Positions 7,579 to 15,398 of a DNA stretch of 25,584 nt are shown in pieces (the first letter of the stretch is position 1; the number at the start of each line of letters is the position of its first letter). The stretch comes from JAJFTV01 sp964426355. GTDB lineage: Bacteria; Chloroflexota; Anaerolineae; Anaerolineales; Anaerolineaceae. The position numbers and the translations under genes were made by a program. Location of the stretch: contig CAYRRA010000037.1 in assembly GCA_964426355.1 (NCBI GenBank), positions 1 to 25,584 of the forward strand. The letters run 5' to 3'. The notes under the pieces are model-generated. The model did no database searches. It saw nothing but the letters and a program-made list of their open reading frames with translations, and was not told where the DNA came from.

Positions 7579-8133
7579 TTACATCTTGGGTAATTCTATG
7601 GATTGTTGGTGTTGGTATTTGCCTTTTTTGTCTGCATAAGAGGTGCCGCATACCTCATCGGCTTCAAAAAAGATGACCTGGGCAATGCCTTCATTGGAGT
7701 AGATTTTTGCGGGCAGCGGCGTGGTATTGGAGATTTCGAGGGTGACAAACCCTTCCCATTCTGGTTCAAAAGGTGTGACATTAACAATAATGCCGCAGCG
7801 GGCATACGTACTTTTACCCAGACAAATGGTGATGACTTCACGCGGGATGCGGAAATATTCGATGGTTCTTGCCAGAGCAAAGGAGTTGGGGGGGATGATG
7901 CAAACATCACTTTTTACATCAATCATCGACTTTGGGCTGAAATCTTTGGGATCGACAACTGCTGAAAAAACATTGGTGAAAATTTTATATTCGTCAGCCA
8001 CACGAATGTCATAACCATAGGATGAAACGCCGTAAGAAATTACCCCATTGCGTACCTGTGAATCGACGAATGGCTCGATCATTTTCTTTTCCAATGCCAT
8101 TTTCCTGATCCAGTGGTCTGGTTTGACGCCCAT
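7579..8133 (-). CDS. dcd: dCTP deaminase
   Basis: This 184-residue protein is a dCTP deaminase of the trimeric dUTPase-like fold. It converts dCTP to dUTP for thymidylate synthesis. Diagnostic segments are SYGVSSYGYDIRVADEYKIF near residues 33-52, IPPNSFALARTIEYFRIP near 79-96, CLGKSTYARCGIIVNVTP near 103-120, and EPEWEGFVTLEISNTTPLPAKIYSNEG with the catalytic glutamate in TLE. Length is normal. I see no strong reason to call it bifunctional (dUTPase-coupled), and which product it makes cannot be settled by eye. An AAGGAG ribosome-binding site lies upstream of the ATG at a rather long spacing. It sits 34 bp after the M23 lipoprotein gene and 9 bp before the GntR regulator. Confidence 0.94.
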   Translation of the reverse strand: MGVKPDHWIRKMALEKKMIEPFVDSQVRNGVISYGVSSYGYDIRVADEYKIFTNVFSAVVDPKDFSPKSMIDVKSDVCIIPPNSFALARTIEYFRIPREVITICLGKSTYARCGIIVNVTPFEPEWEGFVTLEISNTTPLPAKIYSNEGIAQVIFFEADEVCGTSYADKKGKYQHQQSIELPKM

Positions 8134-8167
8134 ATTTTTTTGTGCTCCTTTATATTGGAATGTATCT

Positions 8168-9262
8168 TCAGTCTATATCAAATTCTACCAGAGTTATTTT
8201 ATTTGGTTCGATTTCCACGAATTTTTTATAGCTGCGGTCATGACGGGTAAATGAAATTCGATAGGTACCGGACACCAACTCTCCAACGACGAGGTTTTCT
8301 TTCCAGAAAGGATCTGCATTAGCTCGATTTGAATACGATTCAGTATAGATAGTATGGTGATAGGTTGCGTTGGGGTCGCTGAAATCCTGGATGGATATTT
8401 CTATCGAATAAATCGTGCCCGACTTATGGTGTAAGCGAACGATCAGTGTTCCAGCGAGATTCGCTTCTTCCATAGTTGTATCGGGTTCAAGCCAAAGTTC
8501 CGGGTTGGAGGTATGGCGATAATCGTTGTGTCCTACCCGTACTTCGAAATGCAAATGACTTCCAACGGCTGTGCCTGTACTCCCTACCAATCCAATTTCC
8601 TGCCCTTGTGATACTTCGTCACCACTTTTGACCAGGAGTGAAGAAAGATGACCATACAGAGAATAAACAGGCTCTTCCAGCCATGCAAACTGGTGTTGGA
8701 GGATAATGACATTGCCATAGGTATCCTTCACCTTGCCAATTACAGTCTCTTCATCACTTCCCGCAAAAACAACCGTACCTGGATAGGCTGCTAAAACGGG
8801 CGTGCCTTGTGGGTTAACAAATTCCACACCTGAATGAGCAGGTCGTGTGCCGTATTGTGTGCTCCCATATCGGTAAGTTGATGCAACAGACCGATTAAAC
8901 CCTTGTGGCACTGGGCGTAAAAATGGCTGGTGGGCGTTGTACAGGCAGCCGTCCTGAACACAAGAAACGGGTGTTTTTAATATTTCTATTTCAGATAATG
9001 GTGTACTTGTTTGCGTGGGTGTTGGGCTCGATTCTGGGAAAGCAGATGGTGTGCAGGATGGTTGGGTTGTTTTTTCCGTGGTGGATGTGATGCCAGGATC
9101 AGGTGAATTTACCGCCGCCGGCGTGTGAGTCGAGGATACTGGCAAAGATGCTTCGATTGTTGACGAGCTTTTCGCATCACAGCCAGTGAGGGTGATACTC
9201 ATCATCAAAATGGTGAAGACCACCAAGTAAATCCGAAAAAATGCCGATTTAGATCCCACCAC
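8168..9262 (-). CDS. M23-family peptidase-like lipoprotein
   Basis: This 364-residue exported lipoprotein probably acts on, or binds, cell-wall peptides outside the membrane. Residues 7-28 form a lipoprotein signal ending in the lipobox LTGC (Cys28). A Ser/Thr/Pro-rich spacer runs to about 95. An M23/LytM-type domain follows at about 138-245, with HSGVE at 143-147, YGHL at 203-206 and HLHFE at 236-240. The usual first metal-ligand motif is H-x3-D; here the aspartate position is glutamate (Glu147). This may still bind zinc or may mean a non-catalytic scaffold. A beta-rich C-terminal domain of about 100 residues follows, of unknown role. The start is one of two consecutive GTG codons, overlapping the end of the formiminotransferase gene by 14 bp. 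Confidence 0.85.
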   Translation of the reverse strand: MVGSKSAFFRIYLVVFTILMMSITLTGCDAKSSSTIEASLPVSSTHTPAAVNSPDPGITSTTEKTTQPSCTPSAFPESSPTPTQTSTPLSEIEILKTPVSCVQDGCLYNAHQPFLRPVPQGFNRSVASTYRYGSTQYGTRPAHSGVEFVNPQGTPVLAAYPGTVVFAGSDEETVIGKVKDTYGNVIILQHQFAWLEEPVYSLYGHLSSLLVKSGDEVSQGQEIGLVGSTGTAVGSHLHFEVRVGHNDYRHTSNPELWLEPDTTMEEANLAGTLIVRLHHKSGTIYSIEISIQDFSDPNATYHHTIYTESYSNRANADPFWKENLVVGELVSGTYRISFTRHDRSYKKFVEIEPNKITLVEFDID

Positions 9263-10793
9263 GTTCTTTCATCACAGATTGAATCTGCTCATGCAACCCG
9301 TTTGTTTCTGACAGGATGGAGTCGATTTCTGCAAGCATAGCCCGGGCATTTTCCTGTCCTGAAAGGTGTTTCAAGTTGAGCCGGACATTATACTCGGCAG
9401 TTGTAACCGCAGCCCGGCACAGCGCAGCGGCAGCAGCGGCATCAGAAATCGCATTCTTGTTGGCATGAGAAACTAAAAAGTATGATATTTCAGCTATTTC
9501 GAATGATTTACGGGCAACTATCAACGGTATCTCCGCAGTTTTGAGCTGCGCTTTGAGGATTTCCACTTCCTTCCGTTTGATTTGTTCCTCATTGTCCGCT
9601 GGAAGTTTGCGTGCAGCAAGGTACTGAGTAAAAGCGTCAGCATCTTGGGAAACCAACTCAGATAATTCCTGTCTTAGCAGGTCTGATCTTGAGATGATAC
9701 CCTGCATATTTTCCTGGAGATTTTCATAGCCTTTTTTATCCACGGTTAACCTGGCGACCATCGCGGTCAGCGCGGCGGCAGATGCCGCGGCGTGTGCTGC
9801 CGCAGAGCCTCCGCCGGGGGTAGGTGTGGCTGAAGCCAGTTCGTCAAGAAAATCAACCACTGATTTGCTTTCCCTTTTTGATGGGATTTGACCGGGTACT
9901 GCTTCTCCAAGCCGGTTTTCCAGAATTTGATGATTGTCAAATTCGTCCAGTTGTAAATACCACCTGGCGCTTTCGATTAAGGCATCTGCGGGGATCATTC
10001 CCACCAGCTCGCTGCGAGTGATGAATACGCCGTAGCGTGAGGCTTCACGGCGGATCATTTCAACGACTCTGAAAAGCGATGTTCGGCGGTAATTTGTCAG
10101 GTTGATGGAAACCTGCGCCTGACCTTCCACAAGCACACCCATTGCTTTGCAGTATCTTAAACCACCCGAGGAGAACCGGATGGCTTTGGCAATGCGGTTG
10201 GCAATGGCAACATCATTGGTGTTGAGGTAGACGTTGTAAGCGATGAGTGGCTGCCTGGCGCCGATGACAATTGCCCCCGCCTTTCCAAGCCGCGATGGTC
10301 CCATATCCGGTGCGCGTCTGGGGTCGTTGGCGATTTCTTCTTTCAGGCGCTCATACTGCCCGCGCCGGATGTTTTCAAGATTGTGGTATTCAGGATGCAA
10401 AGCGGCTTCTTCATAAAAATAAACAGGGATCTCCAGTTTTTCTGAAACTCGCTTTCCCAGCCGGTAGGCAATATCGATGCAATCCTGCATGCTCGCGTTG
10501 CGGATGGGAACAAAGGGCACAACGTCTGTTGCTCCAATGCGGGGATGTTCACCGGTGTGTTGGTCTAAATCAATCAACTCAGCGGCTTTTTCGATCGCAC
10601 GAAAGGCTGCTTCTTCCACTGCACCGGGTGTACCTACAAAGGTGATGACTGTACGGTTGTGATCCAAATCCGAATGTTTGTCCAGGATGGCGATATTTTC
10701 GATGCTGCTGATCGCCTGTTCGATTTGAGCAATCACTTCCGGTTTGCGTGCTTCGGAAAAATTGGGGATACATTCGATAAGCGATTCCTGCAC
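9249..10793 (-). CDS. ftcD: Bifunctional glutamate formiminotransferase / formiminotetrahydrofolate cyclodeaminase
   Basis: This 514-residue protein fuses both activities of the human FTCD enzyme. The formiminotransferase (about residues 1-305) moves the formimino group of formiminoglutamate, the histidine-degradation product, to tetrahydrofolate. The cyclodeaminase (about 318-510) then forms methenyl-tetrahydrofolate and ammonia. Evidence is LIECIPNFSEAR at 5-16, the QHTGEHPRIGATDVVPF motif at 78-94 with the catalytic-type His83, and in the second half ATPTPGGGSAAA near 325-340, typical of the cyclodeaminase fold. The GTG start is supported by an AGGAGG ribosome-binding site 7 bp upstream. 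No histidase, urocanase or imidazolonepropionase gene is in the window, so the rest of the pathway must be elsewhere if it is present. It heads a minus-strand run with the M23, dcd and GntR genes. Confidence 0.93.
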   Translation of the reverse strand: MQESLIECIPNFSEARKPEVIAQIEQAISSIENIAILDKHSDLDHNRTVITFVGTPGAVEEAAFRAIEKAAELIDLDQHTGEHPRIGATDVVPFVPIRNASMQDCIDIAYRLGKRVSEKLEIPVYFYEEAALHPEYHNLENIRRGQYERLKEEIANDPRRAPDMGPSRLGKAGAIVIGARQPLIAYNVYLNTNDVAIANRIAKAIRFSSGGLRYCKAMGVLVEGQAQVSINLTNYRRTSLFRVVEMIRREASRYGVFITRSELVGMIPADALIESARWYLQLDEFDNHQILENRLGEAVPGQIPSKRESKSVVDFLDELASATPTPGGGSAAAHAAASAAALTAMVARLTVDKKGYENLQENMQGIISRSDLLRQELSELVSQDADAFTQYLAARKLPADNEEQIKRKEVEILKAQLKTAEIPLIVARKSFEIAEISYFLVSHANKNAISDAAAAAALCRAAVTTAEYNVRLNLKHLSGQENARAMLAEIDSILSETNGLHEQIQSVMKERGGI

Positions 10794-10800
10794 TGTGAGC

Positions 10801-10806
10801 CTCCTG
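10801..10806 (-). promoter_or_regulatory. Strong ribosome-binding site that fixes the ftcD GTG start
   Basis: On the minus strand an AGGAGG hexamer lies 7 bp before the GTG at 10793. It is the best Shine-Dalgarno match near this gene and decides the start in the absence of a nearby ATG. Confidence 0.7.
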
Positions 10807-10879
10807 GTTTTCTTGAAAACAAATCATCAAAATTTTATCTGAAAAATCGATTTGATCGAAAAGTGCCTGCAACGGAAAT

Positions 10880-10885
10880 ATTATA
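10880..10885 (-). promoter_or_regulatory. Candidate -10 element for the ftcD operon
   Basis: A perfect TATAAT on the minus strand lies about 87 bp upstream of the ftcD GTG, inside the 206-bp divergent gap shared with the SRAP gene. A convincing -35 at 16-18 bp is not visible, so this is a weak call. Confidence 0.3.
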
Positions 10886-10999
10886 ACCGACAGGGGTCAT
10901 TGCTCCGGTAAAGATGCTTCAATGGTAAGATAAGAAGGTGGAGATTGGATTATCATGTTATCCAGGACATGGGTATTGAACCCGGAAAGGTGAAGTTAA

Positions 11000-11683
11000 A
11001 TGTGCGGACGGTTCACCATTACTTTGGATGCGTCCACTGTTCAGGAAGAGTTACAACTGGGTGAAATGCCTCAAGGGTGGATTCCCCGGTATAACGTGGC
11101 GCCAACCCAACCTATCCCGGTGGTAACCAATGCAGAAGAACGCAAGGTGGAATGGATGTATTGGGGTCTGGTTCCGTCATGGGCTAAGGATGTCAGCATT
11201 GGGCAAAAAATGATTAATGCCCGTTCCGAGACGCTTACCGAAAAACCTTCTTTTCGAAACGCATTCCAACGCCGACGATGCCTCATCCTGGCAGATGGGT
11301 TTTACGAATGGTATAAACCGTCTGGAACTGGAAATAGAGAGCCTGCAATCCCCTATTTTTTCAGGCGCAAAGACCGGCGTTCGTTTGCCTTTGCAGGATT
11401 ATGGGAATACTGGCAGTCGGCAGAGGGGGATGAACTGGTCAGCGCTGCAATTATCACCTGCCCGCCGAACTCATTGGTGTCGAATATTCATGCCAGGATG
11501 CCAGTAATTCTTGCTGATGATGTGATGTGGGAGTGGATGAGACCACAAAACACCGCAATTTTACAGAATATGTTGTCCCCATTGGATGCCAGCCTGATGG
11601 AAGCTTATGAAGTCTCGCGGCAGGTCAACAGTCCGCAAGTGGATCACAGTCAATTAATTGTGCCTGTCAGCAGTTCGAGCTGA
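11000..11683 (+). CDS. SRAP-family abasic-site processing protein (YedK/HMCES-like)
   Basis: This 227-residue protein belongs to the SOS-response-associated peptidase (SRAP) family. Its members crosslink covalently to abasic sites in single-stranded DNA through Cys2 and so protect forks. The start is certain because the family requires MCGRF at the N-terminus, and an AAAGGTG ribosome-binding site precedes the ATG. The other functional residues are all present: Asn73 in NARSET, Glu103 in GFYEW, and His164 in NIHARMPVIL. Length is typical. No LexA-type inverted repeat stood out in the upstream gap, so SOS control cannot be inferred. The gene converges on the alpha/beta hydrolase with only 4 bp between stops. 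Confidence 0.95.
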   Translation: MCGRFTITLDASTVQEELQLGEMPQGWIPRYNVAPTQPIPVVTNAEERKVEWMYWGLVPSWAKDVSIGQKMINARSETLTEKPSFRNAFQRRRCLILADGFYEWYKPSGTGNREPAIPYFFRRKDRRSFAFAGLWEYWQSAEGDELVSAAIITCPPNSLVSNIHARMPVILADDVMWEWMRPQNTAILQNMLSPLDASLMEAYEVSRQVNSPQVDHSQLIVPVSSSS

Positions 11684-11687
11684 TTCT

Positions 11688-12524
11688 TTACCACCGGGTA
11701 TGTGCGCGAAGGTATTTTTTTACCGCGTCACAATAAACTTCAAACTGGTCTCTTCTGATATTGTGACCTGCTGCCTCGATTTGCAGAATCTCATTTCCTC
11801 TGCGTAATTTCTTTACCTGTTGAGCAACTTCAGGGGTTACAATGCCACCCTGAAGCGGATCGCCGCTGATAAGAAGCAGAGGGCATTTTACTTTTTCCAT
11901 CGTTTCCTGCCAGGGTGGGCAGGTTTCTTCGATTACGGAGTATGCCAGGGGGTTTACCTGTTGCTTTGCTTTACCCCATTGGAACAAGTCGGTTGGGTCC
12001 CAGACAGGATACATCCTTTTTCCGATTTCGATCAACTCATCCAGGGTTTTTCCGCGCCAGGATTGGATTTGTTTACGATAATACTCAGCTCTTTGTTTTC
12101 TGTCTTCCGGTGTATCCGTCTTGTTTTTGATTTTGAAGGGAGGGTCTTCGAGGATGAGACATCCGACCAACTTGGGGTAATCAGCAGCAGTTAATGTGGC
12201 TGTCTCGGCGCCCATTGAGTGACCCACCAGCGGGACTTTTTCGAGACCCATAGCAACCAATAACCCTGCCACGTCGGCTGCTCGATCCTGCCAGGAATAG
12301 CCAGTTGGTGTGGCATCGGATAAGCCATGCCCTCTCGCATCTACCATGATTACATCGTAGAATGGTTCAAGGCGAAGAGCCAACCGGCTCCAGCAAAGCC
12401 CATTATCTCCAAGACCATGCAGGAAAACCACAGAGGGTTTTTCATCACCTGTGCGGTAATAATGGATCTTTGCCCCGTTGGTTTTCACATGCCCATAGTA
12501 TAACCTTGCCATGCCCCTCCACAT
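11688..12524 (-). CDS. Alpha/beta-hydrolase fold protein
   Basis: This 278-residue protein is a canonical alpha/beta hydrolase, probably cytosolic, as no signal peptide is visible. The oxyanion-hole segment FLHGLGDNG lies at 34-42. The nucleophile elbow GHSMG places the catalytic serine at 103. The acid is probably Asp222 (LISGDPLQ) and the base His254 (AAGHN). The DARGHGLSD segment at 62-70 is typical of the family's small-molecule esterases, lactonases and C-C hydrolases. The substrate cannot be inferred, and the neighbours (SRAP on the other strand, the peptidase operon divergent) give no clue. The start is uncertain: the ATG at 12524 has no clear ribosome-binding site, and Met5 at 12512 has a GGAGG only 3 bp before it. 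Confidence 0.88.
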   Translation of the reverse strand: MWRGMARLYYGHVKTNGAKIHYYRTGDEKPSVVFLHGLGDNGLCWSRLALRLEPFYDVIMVDARGHGLSDATPTGYSWQDRAADVAGLLVAMGLEKVPLVGHSMGAETATLTAADYPKLVGCLILEDPPFKIKNKTDTPEDRKQRAEYYRKQIQSWRGKTLDELIEIGKRMYPVWDPTDLFQWGKAKQQVNPLAYSVIEETCPPWQETMEKVKCPLLLISGDPLQGGIVTPEVAQQVKKLRRGNEILQIEAAGHNIRRDQFEVYCDAVKKYLRAHTRW

Positions 12525-12805
12525 TTGCTGATTGTTTCGATTTCGTGTTTTCCTGGTAAGTGTATCACAGGTTCATGTGCGTGTTTTGTTTGAACCAACA
12601 CAGAGGGCGGAATGCGCTCGATCTCGCCGTAAAAAAATTGGTTGGGGGATAGGTAAAAATACATTGATCGTTCATTAAATTTGATATGTGATTAACTACT
12701 AATGATATGGGTCGAACACGCAAAATTTTGGCTTATAATTCACTTGACCATTGTGCAGTAAAACCAAATATTGAATTACCCACTATCATAAAGGAGTTTT
12801 AAACG
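12525..12805. promoter_or_regulatory. Divergent promoter gap between the hydrolase and the dipeptidase operon
   Basis: This 281-bp AT-rich gap has no coding content I can support. A perfect TATAAT at 12734-12739 on the plus strand, with only a weak TCGAAC-like -35 at 12712-12717, is the best promoter candidate for the peptidase operon. A TTGACC at 12744-12749 could instead be the -35 of a second promoter. An AAGGAG at 12791-12796, 9 bp before the ATG, is a good ribosome-binding site. Confidence 0.4.
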
Positions 12806-13858
12806 ATGGATGAATTGGATCGTGATCTGGAACGGGCAAAAGAAATCCACCAGAATGCCATTGTGGTGGATGCTCACCATGATATTCTTATGGATGTTTT
12901 TGATAAAAGAGAAAAGGGGTATCGTGGAAGACTGAATAGTTATTGGGCTCCTAAACTAAAGAAAGGGGGGGTTAACGTTCAGGTTTTGCCTGTGTATGTC
13001 GACACACAATATCTACCGGAAAGCGCCTTGCGGATCACCCTGCGTATGATTGAAGCTTTTAACGCGGATTTGGAAGATGACGCGAGTATCATGGCTCCGG
13101 CAATGAGTTTTTCCGAGATTGAAAGCCGATTGGAGGAAGGGAAAATCTCCACTCTTTTAGGCATCGAAGGTGCAGAGGGTTTGGGCATGAACCTGGACCT
13201 TTTTCACACGATGTACCGACTGGGTGTGCGTGTCATCGGGTTAACCTGGAATCACCGCAATTCGTTTGCAGATGGCACCGGCGAACAGGCTACCGGCGGC
13301 GGGCTGACAAAACTTGGATTTGCTGCCATCCGGGAAATGAACCGGTTGAACATTCAGATTGATGTCAGCCATATCAATGAGCGATGTTTCTTTGATGTGC
13401 TGGATACCACTGAAAAACCCATTATCGCTTCTCATAGTAATGTGCGCGCCATATTAGACCACCCGCGCAATCTTTCAGATGCACAAATCAAAGCCCTTGC
13501 CGAAAACGGCGGTGTGATGGGTTTGTTGATTCATCCTGGGATTATTGACCCCAAAAACCCCACAATTTCCCGTTGTGTCGATCACCTGGCGTATGCGGCT
13601 GACCTGGTCGGTGTTGACCATGTTGGCATCGGTACCGATTTCATGGAAGATGCTTTGGCGATTCCGATGGATGAGGAAATGGCAAAACAATCCATGATCG
13701 ATTTGGAAGTGTTACAATCCGGTATTAAAGACCTGGGACGCATCGATGAACTACCCAATCTGACCGTTGAAATGGTCAGGCGGGGTTTTTCAAATGAGGA
13801 GATCGAAAAAATACTTGGACGAAATTTCCTGAGAGTGTTTAAAGAAGTGCTGATTTAG
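12806..13858 (+). CDS. Membrane dipeptidase (M19, renal dipeptidase family)
   Basis: This 350-residue zinc peptidase belongs to family M19. Members hydrolyse dipeptides and tolerate a D-amino acid at the C-terminal position. Metal ligands are visible in order: His24-x-Asp26 in VDAHHDI, the bridging glutamate in LLGIEGAEGL near residue 120, His in QIDVSHIN near 191, and His in IIASHSN near 212. GIGTDF near 274 carries the conserved aspartate. Despite the family name I see no signal peptide or anchor, so this copy is probably cytoplasmic. The start has a good AAGGAG site. It is followed after 30 bp by an M55 D-aminopeptidase and then a RidA-family gene, which points to intracellular breakdown of D-containing di- and oligopeptides. 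Confidence 0.93.
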   Translation: MDELDRDLERAKEIHQNAIVVDAHHDILMDVFDKREKGYRGRLNSYWAPKLKKGGVNVQVLPVYVDTQYLPESALRITLRMIEAFNADLEDDASIMAPAMSFSEIESRLEEGKISTLLGIEGAEGLGMNLDLFHTMYRLGVRVIGLTWNHRNSFADGTGEQATGGGLTKLGFAAIREMNRLNIQIDVSHINERCFFDVLDTTEKPIIASHSNVRAILDHPRNLSDAQIKALAENGGVMGLLIHPGIIDPKNPTISRCVDHLAYAADLVGVDHVGIGTDFMEDALAIPMDEEMAKQSMIDLEVLQSGIKDLGRIDELPNLTVEMVRRGFSNEEIEKILGRNFLRVFKEVLI

Positions 13859-13888
13859 ACGCTATTCAATCAAAGAAAAGGAACAAAA

Positions 13889-14716
13889 ATGAAAATATTG
13901 ATTTCTGCAGATATTGAAGGTGTGGCTTGCGTCGTTTCCAGAGAAGATAGCAAGCTGGAAGGGGTTGAGTATGAGCGCGCTCGTGAATGGATGACTGGTG
14001 AAGTCAACGCAGCCATTGAAGGCTGTCTTGAATCCGGTGCAACCGAAATCATCGTAGCGGATTCCCACGGACACATGCGAAATATCCTGGCGGATAAGCT
14101 ACATGAAAAAGCGTTATTGGTAAGGGGATCGCCTCGAGCAGGCACAATGGTGGAAGGCATTGATCAGGATTGCGCGGCAGTGATGTTTATTGGGTACCAC
14201 TCTCAAGCAGGCAATGCACACGGTGTTCTTTCCCATACCTATCTTGGCGCTACTTTTTACCAGGTGCGGATCAATGGAACCCCCATTGGTGAGCCGGGTT
14301 TGAATGCAGCCATTGCAGGAGATTATGGCGTTCCGGTTGCGTTGGTGGCTGGCGATGATACGGTGAAAACAGAAGTCAACAAGATAATCCCCTGGGCGGA
14401 AAATGTGGTTACAAAGTGGGCAATCAGCACTTTGTCGGCGAAGAACCTGACCCCGAAAGCCTCACAGGACGCCATCCGAGCAGGTGCAAAAAGAGCTTTG
14501 AGTCGCCTATCCGAGATGAAGCCCTACGTGGTTTCAAAGCCTGTTCGATTAGAAATGGATTTTATCCAAGCTCTCTCAGCCGACCTGGCTTCTGATATCC
14601 CTGGACTTGAGCGGATCGGAGATCGCACCCTGGCATACACTGGCAAAGATATGTTGGAAATTATCAAGATGATCCGATTGACAGGAAATGTAGTACTTGG
14701 ACAATTCTATTTATAA
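13889..14716 (+). CDS. dppA: M55-family D-aminopeptidase (DppA-like)
   Basis: This 275-residue protein matches the self-compartmentalising zinc D-aminopeptidase DppA, which removes N-terminal D-amino acids such as D-Ala from short peptides. The metal ligands fall at the same places as in the Bacillus enzyme: Asp8 and Glu10 (SADIEG), His60 (ADSHGH) and His104 (GYHSQAG). A further glutamate near residue 135 follows in the IGEPGLNA segment. The HGVLSHT motif at 111-117 contains the candidate catalytic histidine. A ribosome-binding site (AAAAGGAAC) precedes the ATG. It sits between the M19 dipeptidase and the RidA gene, and the three together fit uptake and recycling of peptidoglycan-derived or dietary D-peptides. 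No peptide transporter is in this window. Confidence 0.92.
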   Translation: MKILISADIEGVACVVSREDSKLEGVEYERAREWMTGEVNAAIEGCLESGATEIIVADSHGHMRNILADKLHEKALLVRGSPRAGTMVEGIDQDCAAVMFIGYHSQAGNAHGVLSHTYLGATFYQVRINGTPIGEPGLNAAIAGDYGVPVALVAGDDTVKTEVNKIIPWAENVVTKWAISTLSAKNLTPKASQDAIRAGAKRALSRLSEMKPYVVSKPVRLEMDFIQALSADLASDIPGLERIGDRTLAYTGKDMLEIIKMIRLTGNVVLGQFYL

Positions 14717-14727
14717 AAGGACAAAAA

Positions 14728-15111
14728 ATGAAACGAGAAATTGTGAAATCAGAAAAAGCGCCAAAAGCAATTGGACCTTACTCGGTCGGCGTGGTTGTTG
14801 GAAATTTGGTATTTACCGCAGGTCAGCTTGGTATCGATCGCCAAACCGGTGATTTTGTCGCAGGCGGCGTGAAGGAAGAAACGCACATGGCGTTAACCAA
14901 TGTGAAATACATCCTGGAAGAAGCTGGAACCAGCCTGGCAAATGTGGTAAAGACAACGGTTTTTTTGCGTGACATGAATGATTTTGCCGCGATGAACGAG
15001 GTTTATGCCACATTCTTCACAGAGAATCCGCCCGCTCGTTCTGCCGTTCAGGTGGCGCGTTTGCCGAAAGACGCAGCGGTTGAAATCGAAGTGATTGCGA
15101 TGGTTCCGTAA
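14728..15111 (+). CDS. ridA: RidA-family enamine/imine deaminase
   Basis: This 127-residue protein is a full-length RidA (YjgF/YER057c/UK114) protein. RidA hydrolyses reactive enamine/imine intermediates made by PLP enzymes from amino acids such as serine and threonine. Typical signatures are APKAIGPYS at 11-19, FTAGQLGID near 29-37, and PPARSAVQVARLPKDAAVEIEVIA at the C-terminus, with the substrate-binding arginine in ARS and the conserved glutamate in VEIE. Placement 11 bp after the D-aminopeptidase gene, with a close AAAGGAC site, makes it the third gene of the peptide-salvage operon, where it would detoxify products of amino-acid deamination downstream of peptide hydrolysis. Confidence 0.94.
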   Translation: MKREIVKSEKAPKAIGPYSVGVVVGNLVFTAGQLGIDRQTGDFVAGGVKEETHMALTNVKYILEEAGTSLANVVKTTVFLRDMNDFAAMNEVYATFFTENPPARSAVQVARLPKDAAVEIEVIAMVP

Positions 15112-15165
15112 ATTTTGGATTCCGCGCGTTTATTACGATTGAGTTTTTTTAGACCAGGTAGAAAA

Positions 15166-15208
15166 CTCTGCCCGATGCGGACACACAAATTTTCCAAATT
15201 GGGCAGAG
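15166..15208. repeat. Inverted repeat CTCTGCCC / GGGCAGAG
   Basis: An exact 8-bp inverted repeat has arms at 15166-15173 and 15201-15208 with a 27-bp centre. The loop is long for an intrinsic terminator and no T-run follows, so it may be a protein-binding site, part of a folded 3' leader, or chance. Confidence 0.35.
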
Positions 15209-15299
15209 AATCAACCTGGATAGATATTGGTGAGATGATTTTTCAGGTTGATAATCAGGGGTCAGCGGACAGCGGGCATTTACGGATGAAGCTTGTTCT

Positions 15300-15328
15300 T
15301 CGACAGCCCATCTGCCTGATGGTAAAAT
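15300..15328 (+). promoter_or_regulatory. Candidate sigma-70 promoter of the glycan operon
   Basis: A TCGACA (15300-15305) and a TAAAAT (15323-15328) are spaced by 17 bp. Each differs from consensus at one position. They lie 70 bp before the glycosyltransferase start and would give a leader of about 60 nt. Confidence 0.45.
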
Positions 15329-15398
15329 GTAGGCATGAAATTGAATGTCCTGATCGGTTGCAGGAATTGAGCGAGATCAATGGATAACTAGAGTGCTT

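Larger units (their letters stand above)
15112..15398. other. Intergenic gap between ridA and the glycan operon, with an inverted repeat
   Basis: I find no supported gene in this gap. An open frame with a TTG start immediately after ridA has no recognisable family and no ribosome-binding site. The gap holds an inverted repeat (15166-15208) and a promoter candidate (15300-15328), listed separately. Confidence 0.55.

Noticed and set aside
10848..10860. Inverted repeat TCGAT-TTG-ATCGA in the ftcD leader as a possible operator
   Set aside because: Five-base arms in an AT-rich gap are expected by chance and no second copy was seen near the other genes of the window.
11000..11683. SOS control of the SRAP gene
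   Set aside because: The family name suggests it, but no LexA-like palindrome of known Gram-positive form (GAAC...GTTC) is visible in the upstream gap, so I do not call an operator.
15115..15387. 90-residue open frame with a TTG start right after ridA
   Set aside because: No ribosome-binding site and no family resemblance, and it spans the inverted repeat and the predicted promoter of the glycan operon.
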